Shown here: piece by piece, positions 32,280 through 41,869 of the stretch
How positions within the stretch are numbered: position 1 is the first letter of the stretch
Layout of the letters: each line of letters begins with the position of its first letter
Virus record (IMG/VR): IMGVR_UViG_3300021963_000105
Coordinates: 1-64,000 of that record
Strand: one strand, 5' to 3'
Length of the DNA stretch: 64,000 nucleotides
Origin: a virus
Made by a program: the position numbers and the translations under genes
Notes under the pieces: model-generated
What the model saw: the letters and a program-made list of their open reading frames with translations, nothing else
What the model was told of the DNA's origin: nothing
Databases searched by the model: none

Positions 32280-35200
32280 TTATTGGTTTTCTAAATTTTG
32301 AATTCTTGCTTCCAATTGCTCCAATCTACTTTCTAATGCTGCAACTCTATCTTCTAATGTATCGTGGTATCCTTTTAATTCTTTAATACCCTGAACAGTC
32401 AATCCATGTACACCATTATAGTTAAGAGTTTTGAAGTATCTATTGTATTCACCACCAACCCAGTCTTCATCAACCAATACAGGTAATACTGCTTCAACTT
32501 CTTGCGCTATTAAACCAGCTCCATGTGTTCTTTCCTCAATATCGTTGTTTCTATATGGAGAATCTTCAGTAAATTCATAAGTGTAACCACTAATTTGTGA
32601 TATTTTTTCTAATGCGTTATCAATAACCTGTAAGTTGGTTTTTAAGTCTGCATCAGAGAAACCATTCCACTCCCATTGTGCACCTCTTGTTCTCAAGTGA
32701 CCAGATTCATCCAAATCCATCATTTTGGTGTATCCACAATACCACTCATATTTACGAGCGTTGGAAACAAAACCAGCAGATGTCCAGTCACCATTACCAT
32801 TCACACTTACCTCAAATGTTGCGTTTGCACCATTATCAGAGTTTGAAATACCAAATCCTTCGTATGCGTTCCATCCATTGGAAACACCCATACGATACAT
32901 ATGTGATAAAGGAACAAAGAATGCATCCAAACCAGCAGTTCTTGATACATCACCAGGGTCCACATACCAACTTGTATTTGCTCTATCGTAGATAATGTTA
33001 AGACGAACATCGTTCATCTGCGATACACTATTAGGGTCTAAATAGTATCCAGTATCATCTCTATCGTAGATAAAGTTTGTTCTGATTTCATATAGATACG
33101 TTCTATTACCAGAATAGTGGTTAATATAAGTTTCATATCCATTACGGCAATCCAAGTGTAAGTTACCATTTGTAGTAACAACAGATGCCCAACCATCAGG
33201 TCTACCATTTGAACCAGCCCACATATATGCTCCCCACGATGGATTAGGTCCGTAGAATGTACCACCTCTAATTCTCATTGCTGAATCAGATGTACTATTT
33301 GGGTCCATATAGTATCCCGTATCATCCGAATCGTAGAATCTATTTGCGTAGAATGAACGATTGGTATGTGCATTGTTATCATACATTGCAACTTTGAACC
33401 AACCACTATTGCTACTCCAGCTATGTCTCCACCATAATGAATCGGTTACACCACCCATCATCTGCCATCCGTATCCACTATTGTATCCGTTTACATAGTG
33501 ATATGTTTGAATACCAACCCAGTGAGATGTATCACCAGGGTTGTTTGCACCAGGTCCCCAACTATCAAAGAATCCACTACCCCATGTCATTACGGTATTG
33601 AAGTCCGTAGTACCCCAACCCATTTGTCCTGTCCAATAGTTAGTATCTCCAGTTATATAAGGTCTCCAATAGTTGTATTTGTAAGTAATACCAGTCTTAG
33701 CTTGTGAATCTGAAGTCCATCCGTTAATATTTGTACTTCTATCAGACGCAGGGTCTACTCTATATCCACTATTATTATTATCATAGAATACATTAGCATA
33801 TAATTCGTTTACTTCATATATACCATATCCACTATGGTAATTGTGTCCGTAATGTCTAATTGGTCTATTTGAATAGTAGTTTAGATAGATATCAAGACCA
33901 TTAAGTGCATCTATATGTAAGTTACCAGAAAGATAAATTCTACCATTACCATTGTTTGCATATAAATAATCTACTACATTTATTCTATTAAATACAGATG
34001 TACCATTAGGGTCTGAATAATATCCAGTATTTTGTGCGTCATAAACTATGTTAGCTTGGAAGTTTTGTGCCCATGCCGTACTACCATTATCCCATCTTAA
34101 ATTCCAACCAACCTGTGAAGTAGTAGAACCATATCCCAATCTCCAATCGTTTGCACCATAGTTCCACATCAATCCCCAATAGGTAGATGCGTTGTTCATT
34201 GCAAATCCACCATTGTTATTGTATGCGTTTGATTGGAATGAGTTTCCGTTTGCAGCAATTACATAAGTAAGGTTTGATGTTCCATTAGGGTCACAATAGT
34301 ATCCAGTATTATTATAATCGTAGAATATTGGTGCTCTTGAAGAACCATATCCATATGATATACTACTTGCAATAATATCACCACTAATGTACATACCACC
34401 AGCAAAACCTATACGAGAATAAGTTGAACCATTGTTTCTTAATGCAAGGTGATGGTCGTATCCACTTCCATATTCATAACCAATACCATACATATTACCC
34501 AACGGCCAGCTTTCACCAATTGTCCAAATTACTTTAGATGATGTACCATTAACATTGTAATCACCCATCAAACCACCAGCATTTCTACTTACAAGATAAT
34601 CCGAATACCACATTCTACCCGCAAAGTTTCCTTGGTTAAAGTTTGAATAAGAGTTAGGGTCTACATAATATCCTGTATTATTTGAATCGTAAAATATTGG
34701 TGCTCTAAATGAACTTACTTCGGTAGTATTATCACTATATGTGTATAATCTATCGTTTCCGTTATATTGTGTTCTAACACCAGGGTTTGTACTACCACCA
34801 TCAACAGTAGTTGAGTTAAGAATAATAAAACCACCTCTAATTAAGATAGAATCATCCGCATCATTTTCAGTTCGGATAACTAATCTTGATGTTTCACCAG
34901 ATGAAAGGTTAGTTGCCGTTTCATAGTAGATTTGTGCACCATCCGATGGATAGTTTACACCACTTCTAAAATCAATAGTAGCTCTACCATATGTACTTTC
35001 TGCTAATAATACTAAGTTAGCAGTACCAGAACCATATGAACTTCTACCTGTGGATACATTTGCTGCTAATGTTAATCCACCTAAATTTGATGTACCATTG
35101 GGGTCTAAATAATATCCAGTATTTGAATATTCATAGAATATAGCGGAACGCATTGAACTATCATGGTACATTAAATCACTACCAACTCTATAATATTCGG

Positions 35201-38200
35201 TACTAGCTCTCAATGCTCTATATGCATATGTGTGAGATGATGCCATTTGTGCATCAATACCATAATCAAGGTTACCAGTTATTTGAATAGCCCAGTCATT
35301 ATTATTTGGTTTATTAATCCAAAGAATAGAATCCCCACCAGAAGCTTGATTATCAATACCATCCAAACGAAGTCCACTCATTACAGATGTATTTCTTGGG
35401 TCTACATAATATGCAGTATTATTTCTATCACGGAATGTATCTGCATCTAAATTTCCAACAAACATACCCCCACCACCAAAAGTTGCGTAGTTTGTTTCCA
35501 AACTTAACTCTAATGGCCAATATCCGTTGTAAGTTGCCCAAGATGTACTATCATTACCACTACCTCTTAATACATAAAATATATTAGAGTTATTATGAAT
35601 CATTGCAGAACGATGGTCTGTATCTCTCAAATATATTGTTGGCGATGTATTTCTTAAAAATAAATTACCAGTTGTTGATAAATCGGATGTAATACCTCCA
35701 CTAAATGATACACTACCCTGAAATGTTCTATTACCAGGTACACTTACTTTTATTACTTTCCAACCACTAATGTATGTAGTTCCACCACCGGTATAGTTAA
35801 ATAATGCCTGCGGTGTCCAATATTTTGTTCCACTTCTAAATTGTCCAGTAGATGTACCAAATCCTGAAATATATCCGGTTACTTTAGTCCAAGAAGTACC
35901 AGGGTTGGTATTTGACATTGTCCAATACCCAAACGAACCAGGGTTACCACCTAATGAACTAAATCCTTCATTATAATCAATAGAACCCATATAGTGAGTG
36001 TTTGTACCAGATACGTTTCGTATCCAACACTCCATATAGTAAACATCATTTGTATCTACCGTAATATAAGGGAATCCACTTCCATATACACCGCCAACAT
36101 TTACACTACCAGCTATTGATATTGCATATCCACCAGGGGCAGTTGAATCATTTACCCAACTTACATTACCACTATTAAAGTATGCCTGCAATTGAGTATT
36201 ATTCCAAGTTGGGTCAAATTCAAATACAGTCTCACCAGTTGTGTAATGTCCAATAGGATATCTACTACTATCAACTCTTGATTGGTCTAATGCTAAACTA
36301 CTAAATCTACTATAAGAAGCTGGGTCCAAATAGTATGCGGAGTTAGAATAATCATAATAAGCATTGGCGTATATACCATTTGAGAATATTTGCATTACCT
36401 CTGAACCATTTGTGAATATTCTAAATGATTCATCCGTATTTCTATATCTTATTCTACCAGCATAATCGCCACCATTTGCTTTACTAAAATCAATCCAACT
36501 ACCTTCACCAGTTGATGTGGAAAGGTCAATAAATGCATATGCACCAGCATATACACCAATATTTGCAGATACTGCAGATGGTGTATTTGATGCTTGCCCA
36601 GCACCAGTAAAGTATCCACCTCCACCTAAATAACCATTAGTTGCTGATATTGTACTTGGTGTACTTACTGAAGTTCCAAATGTAAATGTACCATTGTTAT
36701 CACCAGAATTGAAAGCTAAATTACCACCAGTTGCTTTTATATTCCAAGAACGAGTTCCAGATTGGTCAAAACCTAATCTATCACCACTTGTCACCAATAT
36801 ACCAGGATCACCAGTACTATTTATGTTTGAAGAATTTCTGAATATACCATTTGTTGTTAGATTACCAGAAGTATCTAACGTCATTTTTGATGTACCGCTA
36901 CCATTTGTATAAAAATACAAACCATATCCAGTTTCAGCCCATAGACCAGGGTCATAATTTGCATTACCTTCCCACAATCCTCTACGAGTAAATCCACCAA
37001 CATTTGCACTATTTGCAGCATTTCTCAATCTAAATCCACTACTTGCTTGTGCACTATAATATGATGTTGCAGTTACATCACCAGTAACAGTTAATAAACT
37101 ACCATCAAAAGTTAAATTAGCTTCTGCATTTATTGTATTTGCACTAACCGCAGTTAATACTCTATTATCAGCTGGATTGGTGAATGAAGTGATACCTGCG
37201 TTTACACCAGAAGAACCTGATGAACCAGACGAACCACTACTTCCAGATGAACCACTTGTACCAGAAGTACCAGATGTTCCACTAGCGCCAGGTGAACCTG
37301 GTGCACCAGCAGCTCCACTACTTCCACTACTTCCACTACTTCCAGAAGAACCACTTGAACCCGATGTTCCAGAAGTTCCTCTTGTACCAGAAGTACCCGA
37401 TGTTCCACTTGTTCCTGATGTGCCTGATGTGCCTGATGTGCCTGATGTTCCTGATGTGCCACTTGTACCAGAAGTACCCGATGTACCAGAAGTACCCGAT
37501 GTACCGCTTGTACCACCAGTACCAGCAGTTCCCATTGTTCCACTACTTCCAGAAGTTCCACTACTTCCAGAAGTTCCAGAAGTACCAGAAGTACCGCTTG
37601 TACCAGACGTTCCACTACTTCCAGATGAACCAGACGTACCAGATGTACCAGCTGAACCAGATGTTCCAGCTGCGGCTAACCAAGTTGTACCATTATATCG
37701 ATATATGTTGGTATCTGAAGTATTGTAATATATTTGTCCAGCTTTTGTACCAACAGGGTTAGATGAGAATGCTGGAATTGTTATTGAATCTTTAATTTCA
37801 ACCGAACCAGTAAATTCTTGCTTATCATTTGTTGCATCTCCAAATATATTACTACCACTTGCGTAGATTAAAGATGCGGAAATGTATTGTACAAATATTT
37901 GCTGTGCTCTAATTGTACCACCAACAGTTAAATTACCACTAAGGGTTTCATTTCCAGTTACGGTTAAAGTTGTACCATCAAATTTAAGATTTGTTTCAGC
38001 AGTTACGTTTGGTGCAGTTCCATTAAGAGTAATTACACCATTATCAGTTGTACCACTTATCGTTAATGCACCAGAAGTTCCAGAAGTACCAGATGTACCA
38101 GCTGAGCCAGATGAACCAGTTGCACCAGCCGAACCAGATGTTCCAGACGTACCAGAAGTACCAGAAGTACCGCTTGTACCAGAAGTACCCGATGTACCAT

Positions 38201-39785
38201 TTGTACCAGAAGTACCCGATGTTCCGCTTGTACCTGATGTACCAGATGTACCACCACTACCAGCAGTTCCCATTGTACCACTTGTACCAGAAGTTCCGCT
38301 TGTACCAGATGTTCCACTCGTTCCAGAAGTACCAGATGTTCCGCTTGTACCAGATGTTCCGCTTGTACCAGATGTACCACCACTACCTGATGTACCACTT
38401 CCACCACCAGCACCAGTTACACCACTTGAACCAGAAGTTCCAGATGTACCACCACTACCCCCACTACCAGATGTACCAGACGAACCGGTTGTACCACCAC
38501 TACCACTACTTCCAGAAGAACCAGATGAACCCGAAGAACCCGATGAACCACCAGCTCCAGTTATACCACTTGTTCCGCTTGTACCAGAAGTACCACTTGT
38601 ACCAGATGTACCAGAAGTTCCAGAAGTTCCACTTGAACCAGTTGTTCCGGATGAACCTGTTGTACCAGCCGAACCAGTTGTACCAGCAGAACCCGTTGTA
38701 CCAGCAGAACCAGTCGAACCACTACTTCCACTTGTTCCACTTGTTCCAGAAGAACCTCCACTACCAGATGTTCCAGATGAACCAGAAGTACCAGAAGTTC
38801 CGCTTGTTCCAGAAGTACCAGAAGTACCACTTGAACCAGTTGTACCAGCTGAACCTGTTGTACCTGCTGAACCAGACGAGCCAGAAGAACCCGATGTTCC
38901 TCCACTACCACTTGTTCCAGATGTACCAGATGTACCAGAAGTTCCAGATGTACCACCACTACCAGATGTTCCACCACTACCGCTTGTTCCACCACTACCA
39001 GAAGTACCATCCGAACCAGTTGTACCAGATGAACCTGTTGTACCGCTTGAACCAGTTGTACCAGATGTACCACTTGTTCCAGAAGTACCAGAAGATGCAG
39101 CTGCATACTTTCTACCAATTCTACCTGTGGTTGTGTTTAATACCAATACTTCATCGGTAGTAACATCAGTTGCTATTGTATTTCCAGTTACAAATATTGA
39201 ACCACTAATACCAACACTTCCAGTAAATTCGTGTTTATCAACTACATTATCACCAAATTTATTACTTCCACTTGCAAAAATAATAGAAGACGATATATAA
39301 GTTGCTTTTAATTCAGTTGTATTTATTGTACCAGCTACACTTAAATCTCCTCTAAAAATACCACTACCAGTTACAACTAAAAAGTCTTTTACTGTCAATG
39401 ATGTTTGTATTTCTAGCCCTTTGTTTGGTGAGATTATTGCCTGTGCTGAACCTGATTTTAATCTATCAATATCACCAATTGAAGATGCTGGAATATTTGT
39501 TATACCACTACCATCTCCAACAAAAGTATTTGCAACTACAGAAGATGCAGAAACCGATGATGATACTAATAAAGAACCTGTTATTTTTACATTGTTTTGA
39601 ATGGATAATGTTCCCCCATTTGGAGAATTTATCTTTGAAGTTTGAACACCAGATGCCGTAATATCAGTTAAGACATTTACCGATTGGGGTGATACATTTA
39701 TTACAGCCCCACCACTTACATATAGTGATAATAAACTTGCACTTAATTGATTTAAACCATCAGGACTTTTACCGTTGAATACCAT
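32280..39785 (-). CDS. Long tail fibre with collagen-like regions and S74 chaperone
   Basis: 2501 aa. The N-terminus has one copy of the SGSAQAIISPNKG module found many times in the 3268-aa protein. Two Gly-Thr-Ser triplet regions follow (nt 38071-39092 and 37208-37672), separated by a globular module. The C-terminal half carries about ten copies of a motif like YDSNNTGYYVDPN spaced along beta-type domains. The last 126 residues are a peptidase S74 intramolecular chaperone: FSDADLKTNL (Ser2377 at the expected self-cleavage site), GLIAQEVE (about 2424-2431) and a final coiled coil. Trimerisation and autocleavage are expected. It is probably a host-recognition fibre. Confidence 0.9.
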   Translation of the reverse strand: MVFNGKSPDGLNQLSASLLSLYVSGGAVINVSPQSVNVLTDITASGVQTSKINSPNGGTLSIQNNVKITGSLLVSSSVSASSVVANTFVGDGSGITNIPASSIGDIDRLKSGSAQAIISPNKGLEIQTSLTVKDFLVVTGSGIFRGDLSVAGTINTTELKATYISSSIIFASGSNKFGDNVVDKHEFTGSVGISGSIFVTGNTIATDVTTDEVLVLNTTTGRIGRKYAAASSGTSGTSGTSGTTGSSGTTGSSGTTGSDGTSGSGGTSGSGGTSGSGGTSGTSGTSGTSGTSGSGGTSGSSGSSGSAGTTGSAGTTGSSGTSGTSGTSGTSGTSGSSGTSGSGGSSGTSGTSGSSGSTGSAGTTGSAGTTGSAGTTGSSGTTGSSGTSGTSGTSGTSGTSGTSGTSGITGAGGSSGSSGSSGSSGSSGSGGTTGSSGTSGSGGSGGTSGTSGSSGVTGAGGGSGTSGSGGTSGTSGTSGTSGTSGTSGTSGTSGTSGTSGTSGTMGTAGSGGTSGTSGTSGTSGTSGTNGTSGTSGTSGTSGTSGTSGTSGSAGATGSSGSAGTSGTSGTSGALTISGTTDNGVITLNGTAPNVTAETNLKFDGTTLTVTGNETLSGNLTVGGTIRAQQIFVQYISASLIYASGSNIFGDATNDKQEFTGSVEIKDSITIPAFSSNPVGTKAGQIYYNTSDTNIYRYNGTTWLAAAGTSGSAGTSGTSGSSGSSGTSGTSGTSGTSGTSGSSGTSGSSGTMGTAGTGGTSGTSGTSGTSGTSGTSGTSGTSGTSGTSGTSGTSGTSGTSGTRGTSGTSGSSGSSGSSGSSGSSGAAGAPGSPGASGTSGTSGTSGSSGSSGSSGSSGSSGVNAGITSFTNPADNRVLTAVSANTINAEANLTFDGSLLTVTGDVTATSYYSAQASSGFRLRNAANSANVGGFTRRGLWEGNANYDPGLWAETGYGLYFYTNGSGTSKMTLDTSGNLTTNGIFRNSSNINSTGDPGILVTSGDRLGFDQSGTRSWNIKATGGNLAFNSGDNNGTFTFGTSVSTPSTISATNGYLGGGGYFTGAGQASNTPSAVSANIGVYAGAYAFIDLSTSTGEGSWIDFSKANGGDYAGRIRYRNTDESFRIFTNGSEVMQIFSNGIYANAYYDYSNSAYYLDPASYSRFSSLALDQSRVDSSRYPIGHYTTGETVFEFDPTWNNTQLQAYFNSGNVSWVNDSTAPGGYAISIAGSVNVGGVYGSGFPYITVDTNDVYYMECWIRNVSGTNTHYMGSIDYNEGFSSLGGNPGSFGYWTMSNTNPGTSWTKVTGYISGFGTSTGQFRSGTKYWTPQALFNYTGGGTTYISGWKVIKVSVPGNRTFQGSVSFSGGITSDLSTTGNLFLRNTSPTIYLRDTDHRSAMIHNNSNIFYVLRGSGNDSTSWATYNGYWPLELSLETNYATFGGGGMFVGNLDADTFRDRNNTAYYVDPRNTSVMSGLRLDGIDNQASGGDSILWINKPNNNDWAIQITGNLDYGIDAQMASSHTYAYRALRASTEYYRVGSDLMYHDSSMRSAIFYEYSNTGYYLDPNGTSNLGGLTLAANVSTGRSSYGSGTANLVLLAESTYGRATIDFRSGVNYPSDGAQIYYETATNLSSGETSRLVIRTENDADDSILIRGGFIILNSTTVDGGSTNPGVRTQYNGNDRLYTYSDNTTEVSSFRAPIFYDSNNTGYYVDPNSYSNFNQGNFAGRMWYSDYLVSRNAGGLMGDYNVNGTSSKVIWTIGESWPLGNMYGIGYEYGSGYDHHLALRNNGSTYSRIGFAGGMYISGDIIASSISYGYGSSRAPIFYDYNNTGYYCDPNGTSNLTYVIAANGNSFQSNAYNNNGGFAMNNASTYWGLMWNYGANDWRLGYGSTTSQVGWNLRWDNGSTAWAQNFQANIVYDAQNTGYYSDPNGTSVFNRINVVDYLYANNGNGRIYLSGNLHIDALNGLDIYLNYYSNRPIRHYGHNYHSGYGIYEVNELYANVFYDNNNSGYRVDPASDRSTNINGWTSDSQAKTGITYKYNYWRPYITGDTNYWTGQMGWGTTDFNTVMTWGSGFFDSWGPGANNPGDTSHWVGIQTYHYVNGYNSGYGWQMMGGVTDSLWWRHSWSSNSGWFKVAMYDNNAHTNRSFYANRFYDSDDTGYYMDPNSTSDSAMRIRGGTFYGPNPSWGAYMWAGSNGRPDGWASVVTTNGNLHLDCRNGYETYINHYSGNRTYLYEIRTNFIYDRDDTGYYLDPNSVSQMNDVRLNIIYDRANTSWYVDPGDVSRTAGLDAFFVPLSHMYRMGVSNGWNAYEGFGISNSDNGANATFEVSVNGNGDWTSAGFVSNARKYEWYCGYTKMMDLDESGHLRTRGAQWEWNGFSDADLKTNLQVIDNALEKISQISGYTYEFTEDSPYRNNDIEERTHGAGLIAQEVEAVLPVLVDEDWVGGEYNRYFKTLNYNGVHGLTVQGIKELKGYHDTLEDRVAALESRLEQLEARIQNLENQ
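37208..37672 (-). repeat. Collagen-like Gly-Thr-Ser triplet region 2 of the fibre gene
   Basis: Codes for about 150 residues of uninterrupted G-X-Y, mostly GTS and GSS. Unlike most bacterial collagens it has almost no Pro. Synonymous codons vary, so the DNA is periodic but not identical. Confidence 0.9.
38071..39092 (-). repeat. Collagen-like Gly-Thr-Ser triplet region 1 of the fibre gene
   Basis: Codes for about 340 residues of G-X-Y triplets (GTS, GSS, GTT, GAG variants). It presumably forms a long, thin, trimeric shaft. Confidence 0.9.
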
Positions 39786-39804
39786 TCAATTTATATTTTT
39801 ATTT

Positions 39805-40137
39805 TTATGTTAATTCCAATGCTGATATAATTACATCAGCCGATGAAGCTAGTGAAGATGTTACCGAAAGAAAATCATTTGCTTCCATTACCACTTTTTG
39901 CTCCCCACCAACTAAAATAGTAGAACCACCTTGTACAATTAGTGCATCTTTTACCAAATATACTGCTTTATTTGCAGAACTATCTCTTAACATTACACTA
40001 ACTGATATATTTTGTGAAGCTACATTAGCCACATTTACACCAATTACAGTTGTTGTAGTTGCTGATGGTACTTGATATGCTATCACACCATTTGTACCAA
40101 TTGAACCAGTTATACTATTTTTAAATATGTTTGCCAT
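39805..40137 (-). CDS. Small virion-type protein
   Basis: 110 aa, beta-rich: MANIFKNSITGSIGTNGVIA, then TTTTVIGVNVANVASQNISV, VYLVKDALIVQGGSTILVGG and a final SADVIISALELT. This small virion protein type accompanies fibre genes in T4-like phages of aquatic bacteria. It contains no enzyme motif. It lies 19 nt before the long fibre gene and just after another small fibre-module protein. Confidence 0.75.
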   Translation of the reverse strand: MANIFKNSITGSIGTNGVIAYQVPSATTTTVIGVNVANVASQNISVSVMLRDSSANKAVYLVKDALIVQGGSTILVGGEQKVVMEANDFLSVTSSLASSADVIISALELT

Positions 40138-40141
40138 TTTT

Positions 40142-40471
40142 TTATCCTAATGCTATTGAATATGCCAAAGCTGTATCCAATACGTTTACACCATCTACTT
40201 GTACCTGTCCTCCATTTATTACATTAACATTACCTTGCACAGTTTCCGAACCACTTAATAACATAGAACCTGTTACTTTTTGTATATCGTTTGAAAATGT
40301 ACCCAAAGTTAAAGTTCTTGTTACAACTAAATTTTCAAAAGTAGCTTGATTTACTTCAATTTCACCCTTAAATGAACCAGTAAAAGACCCAGTGAATGAA
40401 CCACTTAAATTTGCGTAGGCATTTGCCGATTGAATTATCGAACCCGAAAATATAGGACTTTGTATTTTCAT
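40142..40471 (-). CDS. Short fibre-module protein
   Basis: 109 aa. It contains SGSFTGSFTGSFKGEIEVNQ and a repeat-like LLSGSETVQGNVNVINGGQV, matching the Ser/Gly beta modules at the N-terminus of the 3268-aa protein. It may be a connector or trimerising base for fibres, or a duplicated fragment of the larger gene. A TATTTATA motif precedes it by 23 nt. Confidence 0.7.
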   Translation of the reverse strand: MKIQSPIFSGSIIQSANAYANLSGSFTGSFTGSFKGEIEVNQATFENLVVTRTLTLGTFSNDIQKVTGSMLLSGSETVQGNVNVINGGQVQVDGVNVLDTALAYSIALG

Positions 40472-40494
40472 TTAATAGTTTGTAATGTTATAGA

Positions 40495-40502
40495 TATAAA
40501 TA
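40495..40502 (-). promoter_or_regulatory. Late-type motif TATTTATA
   Basis: Coding-strand TATTTATA 23 nt before the ATG at 40471, in the gap after the 147-aa gene. Confidence 0.55.
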
Positions 40503-40517
40503 TAAGTTATCTATCTT

Positions 40518-40961
40518 TTATGGTTTCTCCGGCCAAACTATATTAAAAGGGTCTGATTGGGATGTAATATCTCTCAAATCTTGTCTATATGATTGGTAGG
40601 AAGTTTTAATACTTTCAGAAACATCTCCTAATTGTGTCCAATCACACTCTGATAATAACTGATTTCTTAATTCTCTAATTTCACTCCACTTTATTGCTAA
40701 TCTTAATTCTTTTTCAGAATCAGATGTATTTGTTTGTACCCAATTTTGATAATAAATGCCATCCGTTAAAATTGGAGTTCCTTCCGATATATTTTTTGTA
40801 TAATCGTTTGGCTTTTGGGTTTGTGTTACTTCAAATACACCAAACTCATTTAATGTTTCAGTAGGTATGTTTAACGGAAATGTATAAGTCTTATTATCTA
40901 CTCTAAATTGTTGTAAAGAGTATGGGTATGTTATTTCGTTATCTATTATTCTTAAATACAT
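40518..40961 (-). CDS. Probable tail fibre assembly chaperone-like protein
   Basis: 147 aa. The C-terminal 60 residues, RNQLLSECDWTQLGDV, SYQSYRQDLRDIT and NIVWPEKP, match the C-terminal domain common in phage tail fibre assembly (APC-type) proteins. The N-terminal part is beta-rich. It starts one codon after the leucine-rich adhesin gene, consistent with helping to fold that or the neighbouring fibre. Confidence 0.78.
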   Translation of the reverse strand: MYLRIIDNEITYPYSLQQFRVDNKTYTFPLNIPTETLNEFGVFEVTQTQKPNDYTKNISEGTPILTDGIYYQNWVQTNTSDSEKELRLAIKWSEIRELRNQLLSECDWTQLGDVSESIKTSYQSYRQDLRDITSQSDPFNIVWPEKP

Positions 40962-40962
40962 A

Positions 40963-41865
40963 TTATTTGAAAGTTGATGGTATTGATGCGTAATTAGTTA
41001 AACCAGTACAATTTCTAAATGCACCGGTTCCAAACGGAGTTGGTGTTCTTAACCAAATTGTAGGAGCAGTTCCACTAATACTATTTGTAGTTGAACTCAT
41101 ATAATACACATTTTGAAATGTTGAAACCGATGTATTATAAGTAAATTGAATTACACCAGATGTTATTGCTGCACATTGTCTAAATGTTTGTGAAAAGTTT
41201 ACTACATCAGGACATGCATCAAATAAAGTTAGAGGTACAGTTGTTAATGATGTACATCCATAAAATGTAGATGTAAAATCAACTGCCAATGGTACACTAT
41301 TAAATAATCCAGACGGAACTGAAGTTATTGGTGAAAATGAAAATGCTGAATTAAATAATTGTGAATTTGGGGAATAATTAAACATATCCGATGGAATTGT
41401 TGTTAATCCAGTTCTTGACATAAATCCCGTCCAATCAATCAATTCATCCAATCCATCATATCCACCAACTGCCGATAAAGATGCAGATGATGGTATTGAT
41501 GTTAAAAGATTACAACCTTGAAAATTTAATCTTCTCAATCCGTTTATACCAAATTGTATTATAGCAGTATATAATCCACGATTAGTTGAACTATTATTTA
41601 CAGTAAATGCAGGCATAAACCCACTTATACTAATCTGATAAGTATTTGCAGTTACATATGTATGTGTTAATGCTATATCGGATGATGATGTTATTACATC
41701 ACTACTACCATCTCCCCAATCTACAACAATATTAGGTGTTAATCCCTCATAATCATAAATAGGCAATCTAAATGCTTTATTAGCCGTTGTAGTTGTTATT
41801 TCAAATTTAAACGGATATAATGTACTACCTTCTCCCTGTGTTGTTAATCTTCTAAATATTCCCAT
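40963..41865 (-). CDS. PKD plus BspA-like leucine-rich protein
   Basis: 300 aa. VDWGDGS (48-54) followed by THTYVTANTYQISISG is a PKD-type beta domain. From about residue 100 a series of about 25-residue leucine-rich repeats of the BspA/DUF285 type follows (LRRLNFQGCNLLTSIPSS, MFNYSPNSQLFNSAFSFSP, GCTSLTTVPLTLFDAC). Such repeats bind host surfaces in Bacteroidota and protists and are sometimes borrowed by phages. It is tightly packed between the large fibre gene (4-nt gap) and the assembly-chaperone gene, so a receptor-binding role is likely. Confidence 0.8.
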   Translation of the reverse strand: MGIFRRLTTQGEGSTLYPFKFEITTTTANKAFRLPIYDYEGLTPNIVVDWGDGSSDVITSSSDIALTHTYVTANTYQISISGFMPAFTVNNSSTNRGLYTAIIQFGINGLRRLNFQGCNLLTSIPSSASLSAVGGYDGLDELIDWTGFMSRTGLTTIPSDMFNYSPNSQLFNSAFSFSPITSVPSGLFNSVPLAVDFTSTFYGCTSLTTVPLTLFDACPDVVNFSQTFRQCAAITSGVIQFTYNTSVSTFQNVYYMSSTTNSISGTAPTIWLRTPTPFGTGAFRNCTGLTNYASIPSTFK

Positions 41866-41869
41866 AACT

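Noticed and set aside
37177-39300. Long plus-strand open frames rich in Val-Pro-Asp/Glu (for example 37882-39300)
   Set aside because: They are antisense shadows of the Gly-Thr-Ser triplet codons, which rarely give stops on the other strand. No other plus-strand gene or promoter supports them.
32280-41865. Diversity-generating retroelement acting on the fibre or adhesin genes
   Set aside because: No reverse transcriptase gene or template/variable repeat pair was seen in the window.
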